Origin: CALHKP01 sp963558075
Lineage (GTDB): Bacteria > Bacillota > Clostridia > Peptostreptococcales > Anaerovoracaceae
Direction of reading: 5' to 3'
Length of the DNA: 23,112 nt
NCBI GenBank assembly: GCA_963558075.1
Contig: CAUWFN010000033.1
Span: forward strand, 1-23,112
Shown: positions 7,020-14,277 of the stretch, piece by piece
How positions within the stretch are numbered: position 1 is the stretch's first letter
Layout of the letters: every line of letters starts with the position of its first letter
Made by a program: the position numbers and the translations under genes
Notes under the pieces: model-generated
Told to the model about the DNA's origin: nothing
The model's database searches: none
What the model saw: only the letters and a program-made list of their open reading frames with translations

Positions 7020-7440
7020 TAATATGCACCTCTTGTTTCTCTACATAAGTGATAAATTCTTCGCTACATGATATAAAAATCTCTGTTTCCCAGATTCGCC
7101 ATAATCGGTCAGGAAAAGTAACTCCGCTATTTTTGAGTACAATATTGCTCATTATATACTTCCTGTATGATTCTGGAACTATATCAAGAGCTCTACGTAT
7201 TGCATCAACGCGCTCTTCCAGTACTACAAGTTCTACAGCATCCTTCTCTGTAGGTTTGCTTATGTTATATGCGTTCTTAACATCAGATACTACTGCAGTT
7301 TCATAGCTAAAGTTGCCCTTCAGCTCCCTGACACGTTTCTCCATTCTATCAAGATCCCTCACCGCCCATATGCTCTGATAATATACTGCATCTGGCATTA
7401 GAAAATCCTTCATCTTCGTCTGCTGCCATTCTCTACTCAT
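7006..7440 (-). CDS. Phage-type regulator-like protein heading the Tad operon
   Basis: 144 residues. It resembles a family common in clostridial prophages (RinA/ArpU or sigma region-4-like late regulators, name uncertain). Shared features are an N-terminal DFLMPDAVYYQSIWAVRDLD followed by R/K-rich helix, a middle acidic linker, then DAIRRALDIVPESYRKYI, and a final TFPDRLWRIWETEIFI helix that would be the recognition-like part. There is no membrane segment. ATG at 7438-7440 is chosen because AAAGGAG lies 8 bases upstream. The frame stays open to 7494, but that stretch contains the promoter. As first gene of the operon it is a candidate pilus regulator, autoregulatory or responsive to a phage-like signal. 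DNA binding is an inference. Confidence 0.75.
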   Translation of the reverse strand: MSREWQQTKMKDFLMPDAVYYQSIWAVRDLDRMEKRVRELKGNFSYETAVVSDVKNAYNISKPTEKDAVELVVLEERVDAIRRALDIVPESYRKYIMSNIVLKNSGVTFPDRLWRIWETEIFISCSEEFITYVEKQEVHIIEQR

Positions 7441-7465
7441 TGCTTTCACTCCTTTCCTTACATAA

Positions 7466-7494
7466 TTTTTACCATTTTTGGAAATATTTGTCAA
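7466..7494 (-). promoter_or_regulatory. Promoter of the Tad operon (sigma-A type)
   Basis: The -35 TTGACA (7494 down to 7489) is consensus, the spacer is 17 bases, and the -10 TAAAAA (7471 down to 7466) is preceded by TGG, an extended -10. Transcription would begin near 7459, leaving a leader of about 20 bases that contains only the ribosome binding site. This supports the ATG at 7440 as the true start of the first gene. Confidence 0.7.
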
Positions 7495-7605
7495 TAATTA
7501 CATAAATTTCCATTATGAGAAAATATATACAATTCTCGCAAAATTAAAGTATCCTGCCTACGTCTCTTAAAAAAATATAATTAAATCCTAAGAAACTTAT
7601 AAATC

Positions 7606-7646
7606 AAAAAAAAACTGAAAGCCGGATTCGTATATCCAGCCTTCAG
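7606..7646 (-). terminator. Rho-independent terminator of the glpP-RNase-udk operon
   Basis: On the minus strand CTGAAGGCTGGAT (7646 down to 7634) pairs over 13 bases (two G-U) with ATCCGGCTTTCAG (7627 down to 7615) around a 6-base loop. It is followed by nine T (7614 down to 7606). It lies 17 bases after the full-length udk stop at 7663. That places it where the uninterrupted gene should end, not near the premature TAG. Confidence 0.92.
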
Positions 7647-7662
7647 GTCAGCATTGCTTAAG

Positions 7663-8280
7663 TTATTCATTTAAAAGAGAATTGATTCTCTGGTTTAACA
7701 TTTCCAGAGCTACTGCGTTAAATCCGCCCTCTGGAACTATGATATCTGCATATTTTTTGCTCGGTTCTACAAACTGCTCATGCATGATTTTTACAGTTGT
7801 AAGCTACTGATTTATAACAGATTCTAGAGTTCTTCCCCTCTCTTCAACATCTCGAAGAATACGTCTTATGATTCTCACATCAGCATCTGTGTCTATAAAA
7901 ACTTTGATGTCACAAAGATCCAAAACGTCAGGATTTGCGAATATGAGAATGCCTTCAACGATTATTACTTTAGAAGGGATTACTGTAACTGTCTCTTTTC
8001 GTCTGTTATGCTCTGTAAAGTCATAAACAGGTCTTTCGATGCAGTTACCCTCCTTAAGCTGTTTTATATGTTCAATCATAAGATCTGTATCAAAAGCATT
8101 CGGATGATCATAGTTCAGCTGACAACGCTCCTCATATGAAAGCTCGTCATGCTGCTTATAGTAAAAATCATGACTCAGTATCGTTACTGCGTCGTGAAAC
8201 TGCTCTTTGATACGGTTTATCATTGTACTTTTGCCGGATCCCGTACCTCCGGCAATACCTATTACAATTGCTCCATCCAT
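7663..8280 (-). pseudogene. udk: Uridine kinase, interrupted by one in-frame TAG
   Basis: Read through, this is a 205-residue uridine/cytidine kinase of normal family length (NTP-dependent phosphorylation of uridine/cytidine in pyrimidine salvage). The P-loop GGTGSGKS is at residues 11-18, then HDFYYKQ and NYDHPNAFDTDLMIEH, and RDVEERGRTLESVINQ near residue 158. The next codon is TAG (7804-7806), where the family has Tyr (INQY). The same frame then continues for 46 more codons, including FVEPSKKYADIIVPEGGFN, to TAA at 7663-7665. Single-base change of TAT/TAC to TAG explains everything. ATG at 8278-8280 has AAAAGGAC upstream. The product is either a truncated 158-residue protein missing the C-terminal helices, a suppressed full-length kinase, or an artefact of one sequencing error. 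Confidence 0.88.
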
Positions 8281-8299
8281 AAATATTCAGTCCTTTTCT

Positions 8300-9955
8300 C
8301 TATCTGTCCTCTTCTGTTACAGCAGCTCCAAGGTTCAGCGTAGCCTTCTCTAGCTCCTGTATTATATTGTTAATCTTAATCATCTTGCTTTCTGGAAGCT
8401 CGTCGTTTACAGCCAGATTTGCATTGTAGAGTATATGCTCGATTCCTGTATGAATATCCGAAATCTTGTCTCTGACTTTCTGAACTTCCTCGTATTTTTC
8501 ACCATCTTCTATAGCCTGTTCTCTGTTTACAACCTGAGCAGTATTCATATCAAGCTCAAATTCAGAATTTCCCATTACAACAACAGGCTCGTATGCTAGC
8601 TTTTCTTTTATTAGTTCGCCAAAATCAATCTTTGACTGTTTTTCGCCGTGCACAAGGAATATCTGTTTAGGTTTTCTGATAAATCCTGCAAGCCAGCTGA
8701 ACAATCCGTTCTGGTCAGCATGTCCTGAGAATCCCTCTAAGTTGTAAATCTGGGCATTTACATGTATAACTTCTCCAAACAGTGTTACTTCTTTTGCTCC
8801 TTCTATGAGCTTTCGTCCAAGAGTTCCCTCTGCCTGATAGCCAACAAAGATTATGCTATTTCTTGCATCCCAAAGATTATGCTTCAGATGGTGCCTAATT
8901 CTACCTGCTTCGCACATGCCACTGGCAGAAATTATAACCTTAGGGTGTCTGTCCATATTAAGTCTCTGCGACTCTTCTGTACTTCTTGTAAACTTCAGAT
9001 TTTTGAAATCCAAAGGATTATCGCCCTTTAGTATAAACTCTCTTGTCTCATCATCAAATACCTGAGCGTTTCTTCTAAATACTTCTGTAGCCGTTGTAGC
9101 CATAGGGCTATCTACATAAACCATCAGGCTGTCTAGAGCTTTTCTGTATTCCTCATGAGAATCATAGAATTTGTTGAATTCATATATGAGCTCCTGAGTA
9201 CGTCCTACAGCAAAAGCAGGAATAACTACATTTCCGCCGCGTTTAACTGTTTTTAGAACTATATCAAGAAGCTTCTCTATGCTTGTTGCATTTTCTGGAT
9301 GAATTCTGTTACCATATGTTGTCTCCATGATTACATAGTCAGCCTTTTTGATTATTGTTGGATCTCTCAAAATAGGTCTATCTGTCATTCCGAGGTCTCC
9401 TGAGAAGACTATCTTTGATTCTTTTCCGTCTTCTGTAACCCAAAGCTCAGTTATAGCAGAACCGAGAATATGACCTGCATCGTTAAATACAATGTTCATA
9501 TCGTCGTTTATTGCAATCTGCTGGTCATACAAGATAGGCTCTACATACTTTAGGGCTTCCATAGCATCGTTTACAGTATATAAAGGTTCTACCGGTGGTT
9601 TTCCTGCTCTCTCGTTCTTTCTGCTTTTCCATTCAGCGTCCTTCTCGTGGATATATCCACTGTCCTTGAGCATTACATCAAGTAGATCTGCTGTAGCGTC
9701 TGTACAGTATATTTTTCCTGTAAAACCACGCTTCACAAGAAGAGGCAACCTTCCGCAGTGATCTATATGCGCATGAGAAAGAATAACGCATTCTATCTCT
9801 GATGGTTCGAATGGAAACGGCTCAAAATTGAGTGCCTCCTGTGCCTTACCTCCCTGAAACTGTCCGCAGTCAAGGAGAATCTTGTGTTCACCTGATGTAA
9901 GTAAATGACAGGAGCCTGTTACTCCGGTTGATGCACCACAAAACTTGATTTTCAT
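8300..9955 (-). CDS. Beta-CASP metallo-beta-lactamase RNase
   Basis: 551 residues, KH-less. The metallo-beta-lactamase motif HAHIDH is at residues 61-66, with further metal ligands in AGHILGSA (His 162) and FSGDLG (Asp 187). The beta-CASP part has VVIPAFAVGRTQELIYE, SASGMCEAGRIRHHLKH and the GFSGHADQ motif. A C-terminal RNA-specificity-type region follows (LVHGEKQSKIDFG). It belongs to the CPSF/YSH1-like group of prokaryotic zinc-dependent RNases, which cleave or trim RNA; the precise substrate is unknown. The last ~70 residues form a helical acidic tail beyond the catalytic domain. ATG follows AAAGGAGGT closely. It sits between glpP and udk in one operon. Confidence 0.9.
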   Translation of the reverse strand: MKIKFCGASTGVTGSCHLLTSGEHKILLDCGQFQGGKAQEALNFEPFPFEPSEIECVILSHAHIDHCGRLPLLVKRGFTGKIYCTDATADLLDVMLKDSGYIHEKDAEWKSRKNERAGKPPVEPLYTVNDAMEALKYVEPILYDQQIAINDDMNIVFNDAGHILGSAITELWVTEDGKESKIVFSGDLGMTDRPILRDPTIIKKADYVIMETTYGNRIHPENATSIEKLLDIVLKTVKRGGNVVIPAFAVGRTQELIYEFNKFYDSHEEYRKALDSLMVYVDSPMATTATEVFRRNAQVFDDETREFILKGDNPLDFKNLKFTRSTEESQRLNMDRHPKVIISASGMCEAGRIRHHLKHNLWDARNSIIFVGYQAEGTLGRKLIEGAKEVTLFGEVIHVNAQIYNLEGFSGHADQNGLFSWLAGFIRKPKQIFLVHGEKQSKIDFGELIKEKLAYEPVVVMGNSEFELDMNTAQVVNREQAIEDGEKYEEVQKVRDKISDIHTGIEHILYNANLAVNDELPESKMIKINNIIQELEKATLNLGAAVTEEDR

Positions 9956-9982
9956 GGGGAACCTCCTTTGTTACTAAATAAT

Positions 9983-10540
9983 CTACAATTTAATATTCCA
10001 AAGATCTGCCTCACCTGTCGAAACTATATTAGCTCCGGCTTCTAGTGCGGCTCTTACTTCTTCTTCTGTTTCAACTATTCCGCCAGCAATAATCGGCATC
10101 TTTGCAGTCTGTGCAAACTCTCTTATTTTCTTTGTTACAATTCCCGGCATCAGCTCTATCATGTCAGGCTTTGATAGTTTGATTGACTCTACAGAAGTTC
10201 CAAGGGAATGTGAGTCAACAAGGAAAAATCGCTGAACAGTTATAAGATTAAATTCCTTTGCCATTCTAACGATATTTGTTCTTGTAGTAAGAATTCCGTC
10301 TACACCCTGCTTTGCTAGGAACTCAAGGCCCGCCTTGTCTTTTCCAATGCCCTCTGCAAAATCAACATGAACAAAAACCTTCTTGCCTGCACTGTGAATT
10401 TCTTTTATGCACTGATTTACAGTCATTATGTTCGAATGAAGCAAAAAGACTATATCAACGTTTGACTTCAGGGCTGTGCTGAAATCGCCTTCTGTCCTGA
10501 TTGCTGCCGCAATAGGCTTTTTTATTACATCCTCTACCAT
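9983..10540 (-). CDS. glpP: GlpP-family glycerol-3-phosphate responsive antiterminator
   Basis: 185 residues, the usual family length. GlpP is a TIM-barrel-like protein that binds glycerol-3-phosphate and prevents termination in glycerol operon leaders. Family features visible are an N-terminal KKPIAAAIRTEGDF, FLLHSNIMTV, KKVFVHVDFAEGIG, GVDGILTTRTNIVRMAKE, ELMPGIVTKKI and a final AGGIVETEEEV. No glpF, glpK or glpD gene is present in this window, so its target, if the classical one, is elsewhere. ATG at 10538-10540 has AAAGGGAG upstream. The gene ends with TAG 27 bases before the RNase gene and is probably co-transcribed with it. Confidence 0.9.
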   Translation of the reverse strand: MVEDVIKKPIAAAIRTEGDFSTALKSNVDIVFLLHSNIMTVNQCIKEIHSAGKKVFVHVDFAEGIGKDKAGLEFLAKQGVDGILTTRTNIVRMAKEFNLITVQRFFLVDSHSLGTSVESIKLSKPDMIELMPGIVTKKIREFAQTAKMPIIAGGIVETEEEVRAALEAGANIVSTGEADLWNIKL

Positions 10541-10580
10541 ATATTATCTCCCTTTCTCCAATGGTACATTTATACTTATA

Positions 10581-10609
10581 ATTATAACCTTAATCGTCAA
10601 TCTTTACAA
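10581..10609 (-). promoter_or_regulatory. Promoter of the glpP operon
   Basis: TTGTAA (10609 down to 10604), a 17-base spacer and a consensus TATAAT (10586 down to 10581). It lies 41 bases upstream of the glpP ATG and just after the terminator of the preceding operon. No long leader or antiterminator hairpin is visible between it and glpP. Confidence 0.6.
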
Positions 10610-10612
10610 ACA

Positions 10613-10636
10613 AAAAGAACCCGTAAAGGTTCTTTT
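10613..10636 (-). terminator. Terminator of the tig-to-PHP operon
   Basis: On the minus strand AAAAGAACC (10636 down to 10628), loop TTTACG, then GGTTCTTTT (10621 down to 10613), followed by T and G. Nine base pairs with a short U-rich end. It lies 28 bases after the stop codon of the PHP gene and marks the boundary with glpP. Confidence 0.75.
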
Positions 10637-10663
10637 CGGCAAAATTCACATTATTTTCACAAA

Positions 10664-11437
10664 TTAATATTTTCCATGAAAGTCTGAACCGTTTGTAATA
10701 TGGAGATGATACTTACTTGCAAATGATACAAGCTTTAGTGATGCTTCATTGTCAGCAGATGGATGGTAGCATTCTAGCCCTTTTAGACCCATTTTCTTGA
10801 GGGCTCTAAGCACTGTATCGAGTCTTTCGTAGAATCCGTCTTCTTCTGGTCTTAGGTCCCTAATTTTCAGAGGATGAGCTAGCACTGGTATACCTCCTGC
10901 GCCTTTTATAACGTCAATAGCTTCCTGAACGTCTATGCATTTCTTTGGTACACTGCTCAAAAATTCCCATGGTGATTCTATATCGTAATTTCTCTCTTCG
11001 AAAACTCTAACAAAATCAGCTTTGCCAACAAAATCATTTCCCGGGCTTTTCTGAAGTTCTGCAAGGTCAAGGTCAATTCCCATCTCCTTCAGGCGACTTA
11101 CTACCTCCTGATTTCTTTCACGTCTATAGCCTAAAAGCTTCTCTGATGTCTCTAGAAGAGCTTTGTTGTTAATATCGATATAATATCCAAGTATATGAAC
11201 ATCTTCAAGCACGCCATCATCTAGCTTTGCTGTACAAGACAGCTCAATTCCAGGAACTACATTCATTTCTAGAGCATCGGCTGCAATCAAAGCCTCATTT
11301 ACACCAGCAACGGTATCATGGTCTGTAATTGCAACAACAGAATATTCCTCTTCTTTATATTTTTTTACTATGTCAACAGGTCTCATAAGACCATCTGAAT
11401 AAATTGTGTGTACATGAAAGTCTGTATTAAAATTCAT
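10664..11437 (-). CDS. PHP-domain phosphoesterase (TrpH/YciV-like)
   Basis: 257 residues. A polymerase-and-histidinol-phosphatase (PHP) metal-dependent hydrolase. The motifs are in order: DFHVHTIYSDG (His 8, His 10, Asp 15), ITDHDT (His 40), PGIELS (Glu 65), a later HILGYY, VLAHP, and GSDFHGKY at the extreme C-terminus. Relatives of the TrpH/RNase AM group act on 5' ends of RNA or on nucleotides such as 3',5'-bisphosphates; which activity applies here is not shown by sequence. The protein ends right after the last metal motif, whereas relatives usually have 15-30 more residues, so it is slightly short. It is the final gene of the long operon. Confidence 0.88.
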   Translation of the reverse strand: MNFNTDFHVHTIYSDGLMRPVDIVKKYKEEEYSVVAITDHDTVAGVNEALIAADALEMNVVPGIELSCTAKLDDGVLEDVHILGYYIDINNKALLETSEKLLGYRRERNQEVVSRLKEMGIDLDLAELQKSPGNDFVGKADFVRVFEERNYDIESPWEFLSSVPKKCIDVQEAIDVIKGAGGIPVLAHPLKIRDLRPEEDGFYERLDTVLRALKKMGLKGLECYHPSADNEASLKLVSFASKYHLHITNGSDFHGKY

Positions 11438-11483
11438 ATAACTTTATTTCCCCCTACTGAAATGTGTTTATACTAATCATCTT

Positions 11484-12023
11484 TTAATATAAAAGTCCGG
11501 CTTTTACCTCATTCATAACGTCCTCGCCCTTTAGAATTTCTATAAGCTTAAGAGCAAAGTCCATAGCAACTCCCGGTCCTTTTGCTGTGATAATATTTCC
11601 GTCTTCGACAATTCTCTCGTCAGTGTATTCCGCACCCAAAAGTTCTCCATCCATTCCATCGTAGATGGTTGCCTTTCTACCTTTTAGAAGTCCTGCCTTT
11701 GCAAGAACCATAGGCGCTGCACATATTGCAGCAATTTTGCCGTCTCCCTCAGCATACTTCTTTAACTCCTGATTGAATTCGTAGTGATTGCACAGATTAG
11801 TTGTTCCTGGCATACCACCTGGCAAGATAAGCATTTGAGCATTCATCAGTTCGTCATGACCAAACAAAGTGTCTGCTTCTATTTTTATTCCCTTTGATCC
11901 GAAAACGCCTTTTTCGTCCATAAGAGATACTGTCTTAATCTGTATGTTAGCTCTTCTGAAAAGATCAATTATTGTAACGGCCTCAAGTTCTTCAAATCCG
12001 TTTGCAAGAAATAGATAAGTCAT
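11484..12023 (-). CDS. DJ-1/PfpI family protein (YajL/DJ-1-like)
   Basis: 179 residues. The glutamine-amidotransferase-like fold is shown by MTYLFLANGFEELEAV with the conserved Glu near residue 15, ILPGGMPGTTNL, and the nucleophile elbow AAICAAPMVLAKAGLL, whose Cys is the usual reactive residue. TAKGPGVAMDFALKLIEIL matches the C-terminal signature of YajL/DJ-1. Members are linked to oxidative stress and to glyoxal or protein-repair activities, but the exact reaction is debated. No membrane segment. It lies 10 bases after the membrane protein gene upstream, in the same operon. Confidence 0.9.
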   Translation of the reverse strand: MTYLFLANGFEELEAVTIIDLFRRANIQIKTVSLMDEKGVFGSKGIKIEADTLFGHDELMNAQMLILPGGMPGTTNLCNHYEFNQELKKYAEGDGKIAAICAAPMVLAKAGLLKGRKATIYDGMDGELLGAEYTDERIVEDGNIITAKGPGVAMDFALKLIEILKGEDVMNEVKAGLLY

Positions 12024-12033
12024 AGCTAGTCTC

Positions 12034-12696
12034 CTAATAAAATATTCTTTTATCTTTTGTCAAATTATAATTTACATAAAATAGAATTGCAAGAAGTGCT
12101 ACCCCTGCCATCGTTGCAAATAGCAGGTATGTTTTATAAAATGGGCTTCCTAACAGCGTTACGAGTACAGATTTTTTTCCAAGCTCAATTCCAACAAATA
12201 GATTGTACATAAGCATACGAAATGATTTAATCCTCAGAAGTATGTTCATGACAATCAGAAGACCTATCGTAATTCCTCCGGAAATATATCCCATTTTGTG
12301 AAGAGCTGCACGAAATCCTTTGACATATAGCATTCTGTAGAGAATCAAAGATATTGCAAGAAATACAACGCCCACGGCTAGCTCAATATTAACTGCCTTT
12401 TTTACTTTTCCCATTACTTGCGAATCTTTTTTGCCAAAAACTGGATCCTTAAATTTTCCATTTTTTTCGTATACCTGAAATTCTGATTTGTCAAAGGACG
12501 ACCAATAAGATGATATCTCGCCAGCAAGCTCTGTGCCTGTGACATCAGTATAAATCTTATTGACAGCCTGAGTATCATTGAAATGAAATACGTATGTTTC
12601 TTTTGAGCGTAAAACGATATTTGTACTCAAAATCACTATCATCAGCGGAATCAGAATAATCAGCAACGTATACCACAGGTAATTTGATCTACGCAT
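12034..12696 (-). CDS. Membrane protein, TIGR01906/DUF1461-like
   Basis: 220 residues. Four hydrophobic helices are visible at about 9-28, 104-125, 135-153 and 190-207. A polar extracytoplasmic loop of about 75 residues separates the first two. The pattern of a short cytosolic N-terminus, one helix, a large loop and three C-terminal helices, with LLGSPFYKTYLLFA before the last one, resembles the TIGR01906/DUF1461 family seen beside housekeeping genes in Firmicutes. The match is moderate. Function is unknown. ATG at 12694-12696 is preceded by GGAGG with short spacing (4 bases). A perfect hairpin sits upstream at 12716-12740. Confidence 0.65.
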   Translation of the reverse strand: MRRSNYLWYTLLIILIPLMIVILSTNIVLRSKETYVFHFNDTQAVNKIYTDVTGTELAGEISSYWSSFDKSEFQVYEKNGKFKDPVFGKKDSQVMGKVKKAVNIELAVGVVFLAISLILYRMLYVKGFRAALHKMGYISGGITIGLLIVMNILLRIKSFRMLMYNLFVGIELGKKSVLVTLLGSPFYKTYLLFATMAGVALLAILFYVNYNLTKDKRIFY

Positions 12697-12715
12697 ATTG
12701 CCTCCGATTTTAATA

Positions 12716-12740
12716 AGGGACAGGCGATTTGCCTGTCCCT
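12716..12740 (-). terminator. Perfect 10-bp hairpin between pduL and the membrane protein gene
   Basis: AGGGACAGGC and GCCTGTCCCT (12716-12725, 12731-12740) pair fully around a 5-base loop, right after the pduL stop (12749). On the minus strand only TTATTAAAA follows, so the U tract is weak. It could be a leaky terminator or an mRNA end-protecting structure that lowers expression of downstream genes relative to pduL. Confidence 0.5.
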
Positions 12741-12748
12741 GCTGTCAA

Positions 12749-13321
12749 TTACTTAATGATTTCGCAAACTGTGTTGTTTCCGCAACCTGCTGCATTTCCT
12801 TCATCTGTGTCAAGATGAACTTCTCTGAAATGTTTTTCGCCTGCTCTTACAAGAACGTTGTCAAATACAAGTCCTCTTTCGCCGCCGATTTTGATGCTTA
12901 CTACATCTCCATCTTTAACGCCAGCTTCAGCTGCCTGTTCGTCGTTTAGGTGAACGTGTCTTAGTGCAGCGATTACACCGTGGTCAAGTTCAACTTCTCC
13001 ACATGGACCAACAAGTTTGCATCCAGGTGTTCCGTCTAATTTTCCTGACTCTCTTACTGGAGCAGTGATACCGATTGATCTTGCATCTGTAAGAGCAAGT
13101 TCTACCTGAGTTTCTTTTCTAACAGGTCCTAGAACTCTAACTCTTGAAAGAGTTTTTTTAGGTCCAACGATGTCTACTGTTTCTTCAGCAGCAAACTGAC
13201 CAGGCTGTACAAGATCCTTCTTTGGTGTAAGCTGTGCGCCTGCTCCAAAAAGAATTTCCAGGTGTTCCTGGCTTAGATGTAAGTGTTTGTTTGAAATACC
13301 AATTTCTACGTTATAGCCCAT
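12749..13321 (-). CDS. pduL: Phosphate propanoyltransferase PduL
   Basis: 190 residues. A zinc phosphotransacylase that interconverts acyl-CoA (acetyl- or propionyl-) plus phosphate with acyl phosphate plus CoA. Zinc ligands lie in ISNKHLHLS (His 13, His 15) and RHVHLN (His 122, His 124), and the C-terminal EVHLDTDEGNAAGCG matches the family. The protein begins almost at the first motif, so it lacks the N-terminal targeting extension of microcompartment-associated PduL, and no shell genes are present. It is therefore probably a free cytosolic enzyme for acetate or propionate metabolism and ATP formation with an acyl kinase encoded elsewhere. AAAAGGAG precedes the ATG. Confidence 0.93.
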   Translation of the reverse strand: MGYNVEIGISNKHLHLSQEHLEILFGAGAQLTPKKDLVQPGQFAAEETVDIVGPKKTLSRVRVLGPVRKETQVELALTDARSIGITAPVRESGKLDGTPGCKLVGPCGEVELDHGVIAALRHVHLNDEQAAEAGVKDGDVVSIKIGGERGLVFDNVLVRAGEKHFREVHLDTDEGNAAGCGNNTVCEIIK

Positions 13322-13399
13322 TTCAATTCTCCTTTTATTTTAAATTATAATTATTAACTTTGCCATTTTCAGCTGATATCTAATTCAGCACAATTAAGT

Positions 13400-13930
13400 T
13401 TAGCCTTCCAGATAGCTGATATATGGAAGATCTCTGTATTTCTGGTCATAGTCAAGACCATATCCTACGATGAACAAGTCTTCTACTGTAAAGCCTATGT
13501 AGTCAGCTTCGATTTCTACTTTTCTGCCTGCAGGCTTGTCCAGAAGTGTACAGATTTTCACACACTTAGGATTTCTGTCAGCAAGGTACTCCTTCAGGAA
13601 TTTCAGTGTAGTACCTGTATCAACTATGTCCTCAATTATAATAACATTCTTGTTATAAATATCAAGCTCAATATCCTTTTTTATTTTTACAACGCCGCTG
13701 CTTGTTGTTCCTGAACCGTAGCTACTAGCTGAAATGAAGTCAATTTCTGTGTCGAGATTAATTCTCTTCATTACGTCGGCCATCCATAAAACAGCGCCTT
13801 TTAGTGTACCTAGAAGAACAACCTTCTCACCAGCAAAATCATTAGTAATCTGCTCTCCAATTTCTCTGGCTCTTTTTAGAATTTCTTCTTCTGTATATAG
13901 AATCTTACCTATTACATCATTATTTGTCAT
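13400..13930 (-). CDS. hpt: Hypoxanthine phosphoribosyltransferase
   Basis: 176 residues. Transfers phosphoribose from PRPP to hypoxanthine/guanine in purine salvage. The PRPP-binding signature VIIIEDIVDTGTTL is at about 96-109. LLGTLKGAVLWMADVM, the flexible loop ASSYGSGTTSSG and the C-terminal FIVGYGLDYDQKYRDLPYI are all typical. ATG at 13928-13930 (MTNNDVIGKI) has GAGGAG 8 bases upstream and overlaps the DUF1232 gene by 11 bases. The open frame extends to 13957, but that would add nine unsupported residues. Confidence 0.96.
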   Translation of the reverse strand: MTNNDVIGKILYTEEEILKRAREIGEQITNDFAGEKVVLLGTLKGAVLWMADVMKRINLDTEIDFISASSYGSGTTSSGVVKIKKDIELDIYNKNVIIIEDIVDTGTTLKFLKEYLADRNPKCVKICTLLDKPAGRKVEIEADYIGFTVEDLFIVGYGLDYDQKYRDLPYISYLEG

Positions 13931-14273
13931 TTTGATACTCCTCACTATCTTTTTCATCAGAAACAGCTTCTTCCTCTACTTCGAATTGTACACCTTCTAC
14001 TATATTCTTGTCACGGAATTTTTTTGGTGTATTCTTTCTGTCTGATGAAGCTCCCGCATATGAATCAAGCTCTTCGCCCAGATGAGTCAGAATATACATC
14101 CATAAGATTATGTCATCGACAAATCCTATTGGGAAAAAAATCGGTGGAATAATGTCTACAGGTAGAAACAGGTAAACTATTCCAAATATGACAAGAGCTT
14201 TTTTTCTTTTCGGGACTGAAGAATCCTTCATAAAAGGTACAAGCGCTTTAATGCGTCTAAAAAAAGCTTTCAT
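13920..14273 (-). CDS. DUF1232 (YkvA-like) small membrane protein
   Basis: 117 residues. The DUF1232 core is KRKKALVIFGIVYLFLPVDI followed by IPPIFFPIGFVDDIILWMYI (about residues 22-60), with the family's L-P-x-D-hydrophobic-I-P and G-x-x-D-D pattern. One or two membrane segments lie within it. The rest is an acidic, probably disordered C-terminal tail rich in Glu and Asp. Function of the family is unknown. It lies 4 bases after ysxC and overlaps hpt by 11 bases, so it is embedded in the operon. Confidence 0.88.
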   Translation of the reverse strand: MKAFFRRIKALVPFMKDSSVPKRKKALVIFGIVYLFLPVDIIPPIFFPIGFVDDIILWMYILTHLGEELDSYAGASSDRKNTPKKFRDKNIVEGVQFEVEEEAVSDEKDSEEYQNDK

Positions 14274-14277
14274 TGTT

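Noticed and set aside
7804..7806. TAG in udk as evidence for genome-wide recoding or pyrrolysine
   Set aside because: TAG is used as an ordinary terminal stop by several genes here, including glpP, the phage-type regulator gene and both small peptides. The expected residue is Tyr, not pyrrolysine. Only local suppression, mutation or error remains likely.
12749..13321. Bacterial microcompartment locus suggested by pduL
   Set aside because: No shell proteins, aldehyde dehydrogenase or targeting extension are seen; the neighbours are housekeeping genes.
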